From the NCBI RefSeq assembly GCF_014529535.1, contig NW_023503375.1, positions 3,531,620 through 3,595,619 of the forward strand: a stretch of 64,000 bases of DNA, written 5' to 3'. The notes below the pieces were generated by a model that was not told where the DNA came from, did not search any database, and saw only the letters and a list, made by a program, of their open reading frames with translations. Source of the DNA: Bradysia coprophila. Lineage: Eukaryota; Arthropoda; Insecta; Diptera; Sciaridae. Shown piece after piece: positions 1 through 14,500 of the stretch. How positions within the stretch are numbered: position 1 is the first letter of the stretch; every line of letters begins with the position of its first letter. Made by a program: the position numbers and the translations under genes.

Positions 1-6
1 TTTGCA

Positions 7-85
7 GTGCTGGTGATTGCTGGCGAGTTTTTCGAGTAGCGGTTGTACTAACATAAAGTTCTGTTATGTCAGCAATCACCAGCAC
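7..85. repeat. Short inverted repeat at window start
   Basis: Positions 7-21 (GTGCTGGTGATTGCT) are the exact reverse complement of 71-85; the match extends about three more bases inward with one mismatch. The loop is about 45 bp. It could be the end of a small foldback element cut by the window edge. Confidence 0.6.
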
Positions 86-3000
86 TACAAATGAGGTATC
101 AACGGAAAGCTTAGACAATGCATGTTACAACTAGCATGTTAGGTTCACATTAAGCGTCATCAGTACCAGCCCAGACCTGTCTAAAGTTCACACAGATTTT
201 GAAAAAAATTTCTTGCATTTTTTGCAAACATATATCAATGAATCTAATCAAACTAGGCATGACCCGAAAGTACTTAAGCTCAGCTTTCCAACGAGCCCAA
301 TCTCACCCGGAACGATCATTTATAACGGCCGAAAAATTCGGATAAAAAACACTATTTTTCCAACTTCGGAGATCTTCCATCAGCAACCAGGTGTGGCTCG
401 AGACTGTGTGGGGCCTGTTTTAAGGTCTACTGGCAAAGACCTTTCAAACCATGTATATATCCATCCCAGACGAAATGGGTCCGATTTTGATAGGTGGATT
501 TTCAAAAGAATCCCTCATAGTATTTACAGTATGCGTTCTAAAAAACAGCGACCAATTCCGAATGATTTCGATCGAGATGTAAATGTGACTGTATCAAAGG
601 CCCTTCAACCATATTCCGATAAATCATTCTTTTGACATCAATTTCTCATAAAATGTTATTCATCCAAACATGGCTCACATCAGATAAGTGAAGCTCATTA
701 TTTAAACGGTACCGTTTTTTTGTATAATAAATGTTTGAATTACGGATGGAATACGTCTCTCTCATATTCATCATAAATCACTTAGAAATAGACAAATGGA
801 AGAACCCTTCAAGATTTTTCAGTTTGCAACTTCAATGTTACCAGCTGTACTATGTCAATATGTTTATTTTCGGGGAATCAAATTTCTTGGGAATGGCGAT
901 GCATATTTTGGGTGAAAGGAAAGTAACGTTGTTGGTAGACGTCCATTGAAATTAATTTCGTTTAATGGAAGTGTGGGGATTGAATTTCAAAGATTGGTGG
1001 TGTTTATTTCGGTAAAGAGACTGCAACGCTGGTGGCATTTCTGAAATTAATTTCTTTTCATCTTATCAAACTTAAAAACATTCAATCTAACATGGCAACG
1101 ACAATAATTTCGTATTATTGAAAAGTACCCTCATTGTGTCACTGAATAATCTGAAGAGATAAGATAAAATGCGCAAGATGCATTCGTTAGCAATGAAACG
1201 CGAAATTAGATAAACGTATACAACATGACGTATCCGTCATTTGCTTAGTCAAAAATTTTATTATCGAACTTCTGCTCTGTTGATTGAATAATTTGGATTG
1301 TCTTCTTAATATACTGATCAACTAATGATTCATCAGAGACGATCCCTATTCCCTATTAAGCTTCATTTATAAAATAGACATTTTCAACTGTAAATTGTCT
1401 GACGTTAATCCGTCTCAATAATCTGAGATGAAATTAAAACATTCATTCAATTGTATCAATGGAAAATTGCATAATCTTCACAAAAGCAGCGAACATTTTT
1501 ACGATTTTCAAATAAGAATAAAACCTGAAAATTGAATCCATTCTAACTGGATGCTTTTTATATGACACTCATAAATCTCTCCCCTTTCGTGTCTTTAAAA
1601 GTTAATTATTCCTCTTTTTATTCATGCATGAACATAATGTGTATATCCATTCGATATATCATAGCCCATAGATATAGCAATCTATTCTCCGGAATAGAGA
1701 ACAATATATCGCAGACAGACGATCCTATTTTACGATAAAATTTTATCCAAAAATATGTAGAGGAGTTGCGTGTTCATATATGAAAATTCTGGTTTAATAG
1801 ATTGACGAACAAGAAAAAAAGGAAATAGAAGTGAAACGTTGAAAAAAAAATCAAAATGCCGTAGGACAAGCCCAATGAGAAGGGCGAATATTTTAATTAA
1901 AAATTTCCAAGATTAATCACTTCAAGATAATGGAGCATTATACTGCTTATTGCCGGCAGTATCGATAGATTTATTAAGAAAAAAGTTTAACAACAGGCTA
2001 TAATATCTTTGCTAAGAGGCGCACTCCTCCATTCTCACGATTGTAAATTTATATGCAAATTTTGAGGAAGCTGAATATCAATTGATTAAAAGCGAGAATT
2101 ATACTAGAGGGTGCAGCATGGATGTATAGTAATGCATTAAACTATCTCCAAGCAGATGAAAATTTGAATAACATTTTGAATGAGTTGTGGGAAATGATTA
2201 TTTTGTCAAATGTTTATGCTATGACATCATATAATCAGACAGGAGCACTAGAGGCAATACATTCAAGGAAGGGGCCTTAATCCAGTTAGAATCGTTATAT
2301 GCATTTTGTATTGGTAAACGTTCCTGCATGGTTTTACTATTTACTATGTCATGTGCTCATGTAGATTGACAGCATCGAAACATATTTTTGGTGAAGTGTT
2401 CAATACGACTAAAAGACTACCAGAGACATCTCTTAACCTTTCACAGTCTCCCAACATATCAGCAGGTTTATCATCGGATCTTGTACTTCACTTGATATAA
2501 CTATTTTCGTGAAAATGATTTCTAATCTTTTACTTCATTTTTTTAACATGTTTTGTGTTATCGATAACAGATGATAGCCGTCCGTAACAGATTAATCAGG
2601 ATTTGACTATTTTAAAGGTATTTTGAAATATTCAACATAAAGGCATAAAAGTAGGTAGACTCGAATAAATTTTGTTTGATGAACAAATAAAGGCAGTTCC
2701 CGCACCTCCATATTGCAGAAAATATGCAAAAATTGAAACTTTAATGAGAGTTTTCACACCAACCTTATTGAAATGATCCTTTTCGACCAATCAAGACCCC
2801 TTAATGACTCCATTTTTTCTCGAAGCGCCTGCAAAAACTTCAAATGATCGAATCAAAACTCACCTTTGGTTTCTTTCAATAAACAACGGTTTTCAATCTT
2901 TTAAACTTATAGATAAAGTCATAAACCCTAACCCATATCGCAATATCACTTATCAACACAAAACCCATAAAATTGTAGTGTGTGGTACTGGCACTTATTC

Positions 3001-5415
3001 ATTAATTAACATTGGCTGCACATGGCGAGCATTTCATCGCCTTCTAAATATATTAATGACGGTATCGCATCTGCATGTCTATCCATATCCATGGTTATGA
3101 TGCATATTATATATATATCTTTGGTGTATAAACACAAATAATGCAAATGTTGACGTCGACAGGCAACCATGTGGTTTTCATCATCGGGCAAAATTTTTGG
3201 GAAAAAAGAAAATATTTTTTGTTATTAGTTTTGCTTCGTATTACGTTTTTTATATGGTTCACATAGAGGCGTGGTGTTTATGGCCTATCATTCCACAAAG
3301 CTTTATGGTATTAGCAGATTTATTAATTTATTTTAATTGGATTTATACGACTGAATTCTTTAAGTTCTTTAATGACAGACATACAGATCTTTTAGTGGCT
3401 CTTCTCCAAGCTGTAATGTTTTGAACAATAATGTTAATGTTTCGAACTCAATTACATCACAGACCCAATGCAACTCCTCTTCAATCTTATGGTCGTCGCG
3501 GAAACACTTTGATCATGCCGATAGAGATTTGTTTGTAAAGCCACTATGTTTAGAAACTGGCTCATCTGTAAGTTATGTGTGTAACAACAACACGTTTACT
3601 GAACACACAAAGTGCAGCAATATGCTTATTTAACGATTTTCCTCACACTTTGCAATCTGAGTCCACATTAGGAAAATTAGACACAATTAGACAATTTACG
3701 CAAGAATTAATGCGTTGTCATTATAGTTAGTATGTACAACGACGACATGGCACACGCTTAAGGTATAAATGATGTGTAACATGTACACAAATAGAGGAAA
3801 TCCGTTGCAGAACAAATGACATTTTTCTTTTACAAATTGAATTTGCCATTGCCAAATCGAGTATAGTGAATTTCTAACTCGTTTTTTATTACCTTTATTC
3901 GGCTGTGTGCATACGATGAAATGCATGTTTCCACTTCAAGTCTTTCCCCTGTGCACTTAACGTAAAATGCGAATAAAATTTATTCATTTGCAGGTGCTAA
4001 AATCAATACGGTCAGACAGTCACACTAACTATACGGTGTAATAAATGGTTGTCATGCATTTAATGTATTTTAAGCCATGCAAATTGCGAATAGATTGCTG
4101 TTTAATCCTTAATTTCAGTGATGTGACCACAGGTGGTTCAATAACATTGATTCCATTATATAACACTGTTTCCATACATTTTTGCTACACAGAAAACCGA
4201 CTAAAATGAAGTATCACTCGAAGGTATATAAATGCACTTTGTGTAAGGATTATATATCCCAAAGGATTTTTATTTTTGTTTTTTTAAATCCGATCAAATT
4301 TACGAACGCCAGCTAAAAGATATTGAAATTGTCAGTGGATTTTCAAAGTGCATCCGGCGTATATTTCACATGCCCATTTAATATTACAATTTTAACGAGC
4401 ACTGAGTCTGATTTTTTTTGTAATTTTTTTTTTTATGCATAAGCTGTGGTACAAATCGTTGAAATCAAAGGGTAGATCATCATATATGATGATGACATTC
4501 AATGAATTTTATACATCTGTTCGTTTTAAAATTTTGTTTATTTAAAGCAGAAATGTGTATACAATACACCATCCAACCGGTTGACCAATATGTCCGTAAA
4601 ATAAACATTTGTGTTTGTATATATCGTATCATACATTTATTTCGATTTTCTGTGCCATGAAAGGCCTGTAAAAATATGAAGATTAAAGACGTTGCAAAAG
4701 TAGTAATCTAGGATTAGACTGAATTTAATGTGTTGAGAATAATATTATTTCTGTAACGGACGATATATTCGAGCTTATGGAAGTTTTTTTTCCCTCCCAC
4801 CAAAGAAACTTTATTTTTTAACCACAAAAAGCTCCGTTGGTTGTACAGAGAATTTATGTATGAACCATCTGGCTGAAATGAGTACAATAAATACTTTTAC
4901 AGTCGCTGTGGCGTTCTCTTGCACTTAACAGCAGGATATTTTATATTGCAAAAATGGATGCAAGAAGCAGTCATGAATAAGATATGCGAATTTAAGTACT
5001 ATTGGTTCGTCTGAATGTCAAAGAAGAACTGGTGGTAGAACGGTTTGAATGTAATGTAACTGTGGCTTCATAAGAAATGGATTAAATTGCTTAAAAGATT
5101 ACTGTGTCACACAAGTGCATTGATGCGATGAGACAGCTATTTGCTTAATCAAGATAGAGACGTCCAGCAAGATGAAAGTGTTATTCAAGCTGGAATTTTT
5201 CTGTTTGAAATCTGTTGGGTGACATTTAACTTTCAATGTTTGCAATTGCTTTTTCTTGTTAGCAGTGACAAAATAAATATTTTGCCCCAACTGGGTGGGA
5301 ATTCAAGACAAGTAAATAGAGAGGATAAGAATATGAAGTTATCTCATTGAAAATATATGGTAGAAAAGATAGAGTCTGCCTATCATAGACTCTACAGCAA
5401 CTATTTTCGTTAGGT

Positions 5416-5604
5416 ACAGTTAAAGTCAACCAAATTTGTGTCTAAGTTCGCTGCTTCACTTACACTATTGTATTATTACCACAAGCGTTTGTTTGACTAT
5501 TAAATCCGTATAAACACATAAATGAGTAATGTCTTTGCATGAGTGAACCAGCTGGTAAAAATGCTTATGTGAAGTTAGATACAAATTTGTTTGCCTTTAA
5601 CTGT
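5416..5604. mobile_element. MITE-like foldback element (ACAGTTAAAGTCAAC ends)
   Basis: The left end reads ACAGTTAAAGTCAACCAAAT and the right end is its imperfect reverse complement (ACAAATTTGTTTGCCTTTAA, then CTGT). The inside carries an AGCTG-containing subterminal segment also seen in the element at 17412-17617, so the two look like members of one non-autonomous family. There is no coding capacity. Confidence 0.6.
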
Positions 5605-7073
5605 AAAGCTCTGTGAGTTAAACACCTAATCCAGCACACGCAAGTAGCTGAAATGTATTCTTTCTCCCCACTAACTGCCTATCATTCAAACTAATACAGT
5701 AAGTCGCTGAGCACAATGTAACTGCAAACAAAATGTCTCATCTTCCTAGTCGTCAACCCAATGAGTCTAAAGCAGGCAGACTGAATGTACAGACTTTATT
5801 ATCAATGATTGAATGTTCACAGTGTTTTGATTGGGCAAAACATATAGACTAGCATGTAAAACCTCCTACTACTAAAACACCACTCGTTCTTCATTCAAAA
5901 TGTTGATCTATTTTTGACTTATTTTTATATCTAAATTGATATTTCCTCGAACCCAGAAGGTTAATAAATATTTCAGTGCATCGAACCCTCGCATTATAGA
6001 CTGTAAAACCCATAACTCACAATACGATTTACGTCCCATAAATAACTCAAATCTATCGCAATCATTATGTGACCCAACGCATACCTACTTGACTCTAATT
6101 TATTTTTAATTTTCCATTTTCGATTCGAAAACATTGTACCCCCTTCGACTGTTTTCTTAAATCACGAAAAAAAATGCAATTAACCGATTATGTTACACAC
6201 ATTCATTTTTATGAACTGAAACAACGTGATCGTTTACACACAAAAACTACATGCTTTGTTATTGCATTAGGTCCTCCTGTAGCTCAGTCATGCATAATAT
6301 TTCTTGTTCATTTTCGGAATATTATAACTAAACATAAAATGCACGACAGTTCTAATGTTGCCTTTTATTTTTACACTGCAATGGAAGCGTTCAATTTGTT
6401 TTTCAGCCATAAAAAAAACCATTTCAAAATTTATGTATTAATGGATAATATAGCTCATGTTTCTTGAATAAATATGTTCACAAATGGTGTGCGTTGTCGG
6501 TATTAAAAAAATATTCGTTATCAAGTGATTGAGAACATCGTTATGTAATGTATGTTTTTGGAAATAGAATTAATGATAAGACTTATTGGACAATATTATG
6601 CTAGCTCGGAATTCGTAATTATAAAAAAGAGACATGTGTTACTGATAAGGAATTCGTTAAATCTTTAATTAGATGCCATAGAGTTTCAACAGTACCGTAA
6701 GTTTGGAAACTAAATCTATTACTTCCAATGTTTAAAGTATCGCCTAGTAAGTATAGGTCATACCAAGGCAGCTCTCGTCATACAGAATTTTCTATTTCAT
6801 TTGTTTAATGATAGAACACTCAGGTCACAATCATCTCTTATTCTGTTGCCGTTTTTGTCGGTAACAAATTGTTTCTATCTATTAGGTGTGGTCGGTCTGC
6901 ATTCCCTAATTCTTCGATTGAGAAAAGACTAAAGTAAAATGTGCGACAGGCTCTGATTTGATTTTATTTAATTAGATCAGATGCTTGGTATTACGGTGAA
7001 GTTTTAACCAAAAACAAAACGACCAAAAATATTTTCCTTTTACAAAATACACTCAGTAAACCAGAAGCTTGTG

Positions 7074-7253
7074 CAGAATCAGCAACAGCTGAACTTCATC
7101 AGCTGATCAACAAACACACTCTACTTGTATAATATACAATCAAAACACATTCCAAACAACGAGTTTACTAGATGACGTATGCACTGAATTGTTTTCAATA
7201 CAAAGATATTGTCTTTGTCGACCAGCTGGAGATGTCCAGGTGTTGCTGATTCG
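7074..7253. mobile_element. MITE-like foldback element (GAATCAGCAACA ends)
   Basis: The left end contains GAATCAGCAACAGCTG and the right end contains its near reverse complement, ending GGTGTTGCTGATTC. Both arms carry a second CAGCTG-type palindrome about 25 bp further in. It is about 180 bp long and non-coding. Confidence 0.55.
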
Positions 7254-8586
7254 GTACTAGCTTCAAAGTAATGAAAGTACTTTTGTTTGACACGTTTCGT
7301 AAAAGGAAGGTAATTCTGAATTATCGCTATTTTCTTTGAGTAAAGTATGTCCTATTTTGTACAAGGAAAATTTTTTGGTCATTTTGTTTTTAATTAACCC
7401 TTCACCTTAATATGCTCGGTGAAGCATATCTAGCAGAGAGTGAAATAAGGGAATATGCAAGGATTCCGTCAAGGATAGTTTCTCCAGTTTAAAATAAAGC
7501 TTATCCTATTTAGATCAATCCAATCTCCCATAGAATCTGGGAAGAAATGTCTTAAATGTGTCCAATTCAAAATTACCGCAATGACACCACAATGAGCAAT
7601 CAAATCAGGAAGTATTATAACAGTCAACAAAAGATCTGCAATTATTTCCATTTACAACGAAACGCTCAGCATTACAATGCTGCAGATAATAACATCCATA
7701 TCCATATAAATAATTACACATAATCGAACAAATGTTTGCCTAGACAAACAGCAAAACGAAACACACAAATTTATGACTACGACTGGGTAATCATTAACCG
7801 GCTTTTTCAATGCCAGTAAAATATGCGCGATGTAAAATCTGTATTGTTAAATCTGAAAGGCTAAAAATTCTCATAAATAAACTCTCGTGCATGTATACCC
7901 TTTACATCGACACACCGTTTATCTCTGAAAATAATTTTAACAAAATTAATGCAACGATATGTATATTGTGCAGAGCTAACAAATGCATCAATACATATTT
8001 TAACAACTTCACGAGAAGAATCGATAATTTGCATACAAAACAATCATTAATCGACTGTTCATGAACAAGAGTTTCGAAATATGTTATGCATCGAAAATGG
8101 ACTATTTTCCGAGTCTAAAAAATCTCTTATTCCGAACATCTTTATTTATTGTTAAATTGCATAGTCTCTGTATGAATAAATTGTACAAAGTTGGTATACA
8201 TAACATTGATTGTCGTTTGTTGTTCCTTCTTTTCTGCATAACAAATGTTTCTTATGTTGAACAGAAAGAACTTCAGCTGCAAACAAACTGTTTATTTTAT
8301 GTGGACACATAACGAAAATATTAGATTATTATGTGACCTTGTACTGTCAGTTATGCAGAATTTTAAGCTTCATATGCCGGTATGCATGTAGGAGGATAAT
8401 CAAGTCAAACATAATGGGTAGCAGTTAACATAAACATTCAGATTTGAATCGAACATTTTTTTAGATTTTAAATATTTTCAGATGAACGCAACTCGTTTGC
8501 CAAACAATTTTTTTACATAGAAAAAGTCAACCATTTCTTACTGAGAAACCGTTCATACTACAATTTCTTTTATTTTTTAATTCCAG

Positions 8587-11500
8587 ATATTCGACTACAG
8601 TTGAACGAACAGTTAAGATGTCTCGATGTGCGAATGGAGTCTCAAGTTTCCCTAATCCAAGAACTGCAAGATTTCTTCCGAAGGCGAGGAGAGGTCGAAT
8701 TGGATTACAGCAAATCCTTGGACAAATTAGCTAAGAGTTTACTTCTAAGACATAAGGAACAGAAACAAAAGTAAGTTCATCGAATCGATGAAAATTGAAA
8801 GAATTTTTTGTTTTTGCATCGTTTAATTGGGGATCACAAAAGTTTCTGTACAATACAGGGCCGTATCTAGATGGGGCGCAGGGGGGGCGGCGCCCCTCCT
8901 AGCGAAGTCATTTTTTCATTTTTTTTTAATTTTTCCCATACAAAATAATTTTTTTGGACCTTGCGCCCCCCCTAGCGCACTCAGATTTTGAAGTCTGGCT
9001 ACGGCCCTGGTACAATAATATTGGTAGAATTTGTTTAAGGGGTCGGTTTGTTAAGAAACTCGAACGAAACGCTATTATAATCACAATAAATCTGTTACTT
9101 CGTTTTTCTAAGAAGTTGTGTTTGATACGAAATCTATTACTTCATTACATTTAACATTCTTCTTGCTACATAAGAAAACACTAGCCAGAGGTCATCGTTT
9201 ATTTTTCTCGTCGTTGTCGGTAGCAGATGACTTGACAATGAGTCTATTTTGTTTTGCAGTATTGCGCAATTGAGGTAAGAGGTGAGGAATGGTGATTAAG
9301 AAAATCTTGTGTTGAAATTTATTTTTCCAAAAAGGCTCACAAACAGGCCTTTTCGAGGAAGGAGTAGTAAACGTCACCTTCCTTACTTGTCAAATGAACC
9401 TTTTCTCCGTTGAACTGTTTATGGCTGAACATAAGCCATCAGCTTCACCTCCTAACTCAATAGGAAAACCCGATATTCCATCGATTCCTGAGTGAACATA
9501 ACTCACTAATCTAACATGCAACCGTGGAACGACCCTTCCATTCTTAAGGTTACTTCTTTAACCACCAAAGCCACCTTTTATAATTGATTGACTGCAACAA
9601 CCGAAATTTTTTAAATTCAGCCGGGGAACTAGACGAGACTAGCTTAATAGTAGACCTTGACGTTACTTGGCACGATCTTAAAATAATAATTTTGAGTCCT
9701 TATTTCAATGTCGACGACCCTTCCGAATTCTGATTTTCTATCTTTGGTTTTCAGGCGAGAACAATGGCCAATGTTCTCCTCATACGCATGCTGGCAGCAG
9801 TTGGTTAACCAAACAAAATCCCTGTCTAAAGATCATGCTGCACTGTCGGAAATCTACTCAACACATCTCGTGGTCAGACTACAAACTGTGATTGAGGATG
9901 TACAACGAATTTATAAAAAGTGCCGAGAAATTGGTTATGAAACGCACGAGGAAATATTGAGAGTATTACAGGAATTACACACAACTATGAAAACGTATCA
10001 CAGTTATCAGGTTTGTTGGACAGGACAATGAATGGGAATTTCATATGGTAACTAATCGAGTGGGTCTTTTTGTGGTTTATAGACTGAATGCAAAGCAGCT
10101 GAAACTAAATTACGTACCGCTGAAACGCAACGTATGAAATTGCAACAAACGATTCCAAAAGAAAAGTTAGAGCGAAGTAAAAAGTACAGACTGATTGAAA
10201 AGGAAATGCTCAAAGTAAGTTGATTGGAAGTGGTGTGTACATACCATTGAACTGACTAAACTTCTTTCCCGATCTTTAGCGCAAAAATAAGTACTCCGAT
10301 GCAAGACTGAAAGCCTTAAAGGCTAAAAATGAATATCAATTGTGTTTGGAAGCATCAAATACGACGATTCACAAATATTTTGTAGAAGATCTTAGCGATT
10401 TAATCGATGTGAGTGCTTTGACAGTGACCTTCGCCAAACAGTTCCATTAAAAATGTGTTTCCAACTTTCAGTGCATGGATTTGGGATTTCATTCCATGGT
10501 CTCCAGGGCACTACTAATGCATGTCACAGCCGATCAGGGTCGATGCCGGGCTGTCTTACACAATGCCGACAATTTGTCGCACATTGTCCAGTCAATGGAT
10601 AGTCCGGCCGACAAACAAAAATTCCTAGCCCAACATCACGCAGCATTTATGATACCGAAACGATTGGAATTTCAAGGTCAGGTGAGCGATGATACCGTCG
10701 AACCGGAACTGCAAAAGGCACTTCACTCGGAAATGGAAGCACGACTGCAACACTTGGGCCAGCGTGTCAGCAATTTACGCACAGAATCGGAAGAAATTTG
10801 GAAAACATTGGAAACGGCTGAGATAAATTTGCTGGAAATATTGAACACGAAGGTAAATTTTGAACATTTCCGAACGCAATTTCTAGCTCGTCATCCGTAA
10901 TGTATACTGACCAAGAGATCAGTTTCAATAAAGCCACACAAATCTAATAGCTTTTTGCTGATACATTCACGTAGTTAGTGGTTAGGTTGGGTCAATGATT
11001 GATTTTTGTGGTTATAAAATATAATTGGAGCTACGCTGTACTGTGCATCCAGTACATTCAAAACCATTTTTTTATTGGAATACTGTTTAAAGCAGAACAG
11101 TTACACAGCCTCATATCACATTGAATTGAACCAAATAAAAGAAAACGAAGAAAAATCGAAACAAAAGCAAGTGAAATCGCAATGTCTTCAGTAAACTCTT
11201 AACGCATGTGAAGGTTGATCTATTTGTGATTTGCGACAACATTATCTGACTCTTCTGTCGTCTTTGCAACAAGCGCTATTTTGTTATTTAGTTTCCACGA
11301 CAGTTTAATCTTGTTGAATTAATATCTTTACTCGTTTTACAAATGACACGCTTGTTTATTTGTTATTTTTCGCTCTTTTTCAACTACATAAATCACAAGT
11401 CTCACCAATTTTGTGTATTATGCCAATCATATTATTCGGCTTTTTTCTCGAAGTGGATGTCCGATTCACGTTTCAGTTTTAAATGTTTGGCGTACAAAGA

Positions 11501-14500
11501 ATGTCCCTGAAAGAGAGTCAAAATTGTAGACGAGATTACTGGTGAAAGGTGAAGGGAATCAACCATGGAAGATGGAGATAGCACCTCGAGATAGACTGAC
11601 TTTTGAGAAATTTCTCTTTTTTTTTAAATGTTGCCCTTAACGAATTGCTCCATCCGGAGATCGAAGCCTGACCTTCTGTTCATTACGCAGATGTGCGTGC
11701 GTATGTTTTAACAGGAGTATAGCATGCCAATGTGTAACAATAGTTCAATTTGAATCGAAAGAGAGCTTCGTTGGTCTAGTGATTCGTTAGGCTATTTGTG
11801 TACTGAACAGAAGTCCCGAGTTCGATCGCCGGATGGAGCAGTTTAAGTTTTTTTTCTCCAGAATTTCAGACCTTCCACCGTACACGATACAATCACTAAA
11901 TCTATTACTTCCGTTGTTTCCACTATTTTTTTTAGAATTTTCTACAAAATCTGTTACTTCATTCGTTTCAACATGTATTTTGCTAAATAACACCTAGCCA
12001 GAGCCCCGAACTTATTTCGTTGTCACTAACAGATGACTAACCGTTACTATAAGTACAAAGAGTAAGCTTTTCCATTCCCATATTCCCAGGACTATGATAG
12101 TAGCAGCCATTTCGGTGACTCAACCACGCAGTCTGCCAAACCGGAAAGTCTGACAATAAAACTGAAAGCTGATAAACAGGAAATTGAAGAATTTTATATA
12201 ACCGTAAGTGCCATCCAGACACAGCTCATTTTTTTTCCTTCGAATCAATAACTTCATCCTATCAATTTCCGCAGAAAATTCGAGAATACATACTAGGCAC
12301 ATCACGAATAGCTCGTCTCGACGCAAAAGCAGAACTACTGCGAAATGCCCTGGCCAAGGATTCGGTGAACCACAGTAACACTTTAGTAAAATCGAATGTG
12401 CCAAAGCGGAAGCGCATTGGACGTATGAATATGACCGGACATCCGAAATTGTTTGGCGGATCGCTGGAAGAATATTTGGAAGTCACCTGTGAAGAGATTC
12501 CATTGATCATGCGCAGTTGCATTAGGGTTATTAATTTATATGGTAAGTAGGTCGTCGGTTGGATGGATTTAAGAGGCGTGTTGTGAATTATTAAAAATTT
12601 AATTCGTTTCCCTCAGGCTTACATCACCAAGGAATTTTCCGGGTTTCTGGATCTCAAGTGGAAATATCCAATTTCAGAGAAGGTTTTGAGAGAGGTGAAG
12701 ATCCGCTGGCTGATACAACGGACGCATCTGATATCAATTCGGTTGCTGGTGTGCTGAAATTGTACTTACGGGAATTGCGTGAACCACTGTTTCCAATCAT
12801 CTACTTTGATCATTTTGTGACATTAGCCCGTATGTTCATTTGCTTTGAGTGAGACAATTCATCTGGTCAATGAAACGACTTTGTTTTTGTTTGCAGAACT
12901 AGAATCGAAGCATGAACTGGTGCTGGGAATAAGGAAGTTTTTGCAAAGTCTACCGAGATCCGTTATCATTGTCATTCGCTATTTATTCGCATTTCTGAAC
13001 CAGTAATTACCTTTTGCCTTCCCTTGATGAAACGGAAGCTAAAACTTAACTCTTTTCTTCGATTTCTTTATCACAGTTTATCGGAATACTCGGACGAAAA
13101 CATGATGGACGCATACAATTTAGCCATTTGTTTCGGCCCGACACTGATGCCAGCCCCGGAAGATAAAGACCAAGTCCAATATCAGAATCAAGTCAACGAA
13201 TTGATTAAAAACATGATCGTTTTCCATGCCGATCTATTCCCCAAAGATCTGGGTGGTTTTGTATACGAGAAATACATTTCACAGGAACCGTTCGATTGTG
13301 ATGTGGGCGATTCGCCGACCGATCAAGTAACTGAAGATCCCGATTCCGAGGTGTATCCAAGTGAAGATGGTAGGTGCACGTTCAGACAACTGAAAACGAT
13401 TTTGTCATCGCTTTTTTGTGTTATATTTCAAAATGCGGTTCGTTATTTCAGAATCGGATACAATGGAAGCAACAGCACAATTTGATTTTAATGCTCGATC
13501 TAATCGAGAACTATCGTTACGTAAAGGAGATCTGGTTACACTTAGAAAGCAAGTATCGAACGACTGGTGGCAAGGAACGGTTAAAGGGAAAGATGGCCTG
13601 GTCCCGGACAAATATATTTCGTTGAAGATAAAGTGAGTTGATGCTGAGACAGTCATTCAAGAATTTACTTCAAATCCTTTCAATTCCGTTTCCAGAGACG
13701 AAGATCGTGATAAGGATCACTTGAAATCATCCAGTTCGGAGGAATCGGTGCGCAAACGACGTCCCAGCGGCACAATATCGGTAAAAAGTCAACTGTCCGT
13801 TTTCTCGCAAAATTCCCATCCAACCGAAACGGATTCGACGCCATCAACAAACCACCAAAAATCCCACCACCAACAACAACCACTGAATGATAAAATTGAA
13901 AACACTTCGAACGCCGCGCCGCCGACCTCAAACAATATTCCCATTCCAAATAAACAGTTGATCGAAAGTGATTTTCACTATGAAGTCGTGGACAATGTGA
14001 AAAACAAGTACAATTATCACGACGAGCCACATTCGTTCGAAAATTCGATGGAATTCTTGGAGGATTATAATCACTTTCAGTTTGAGGTATTGGAGACAAC
14101 TGTTTGACATTATTTTTTGTCTTTACTTTTTTCTTTGGTTTTTTATTTTAATTTTTTAATTTTAGAATTTTTAGTGATATTTTTCTCGTATGATTCTTAA
14201 TCGATCCGTTTTTATATACATCGGTGTCTCAACAGTGCCTGAAACAAAAATTTTTTAAATTTTTTTCTTTTCTTGAAGAGAATGTCGGTTGAATAGGGGA
14301 ACTTTTTCTTACTTCAATTAATTCCAATTAAAGATGCTATAGGTGGTCGTTTGCTCATGATTAGTCGTTTAAGATCGAAATTTTGTTTATTAATTTTAAA
14401 ATTCAAAAAAAAAATTGTTTTCTCAAGAGAACGAAAATTACATTTCTTTCAGGATGAACAACAGTCATGTCCTGATCCTACGTACTAAAAATAGATCCCA

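Larger units (their letters stand above)
1..8586. other. Gene-free repeat-bearing stretch upstream of the first visible srGAP exon
   Basis: No open frame in this stretch resembles a protein I recognise; the longest (213-635, 140 codons) shows no domain and no splice context. The DNA is AT-rich. It holds a small inverted repeat at 7-85, foldback elements at 5416-5604 and 7074-7253, and pieces of two dispersed repeats near 2257-2330 and 2515-2605. The first srGAP exon visible begins in the middle of a codon (phase 1) with an acceptor at 8585-8586. At least one upstream exon carrying the start codon must therefore exist, either hidden here or before the window. I could not place it. Confidence 0.6.

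Noticed and set aside
213-635. 140-codon plus-strand frame
   Set aside because: No recognisable domain, no promoter or splice context, and it lies in repeat-bearing DNA; it cannot be supported as a gene.
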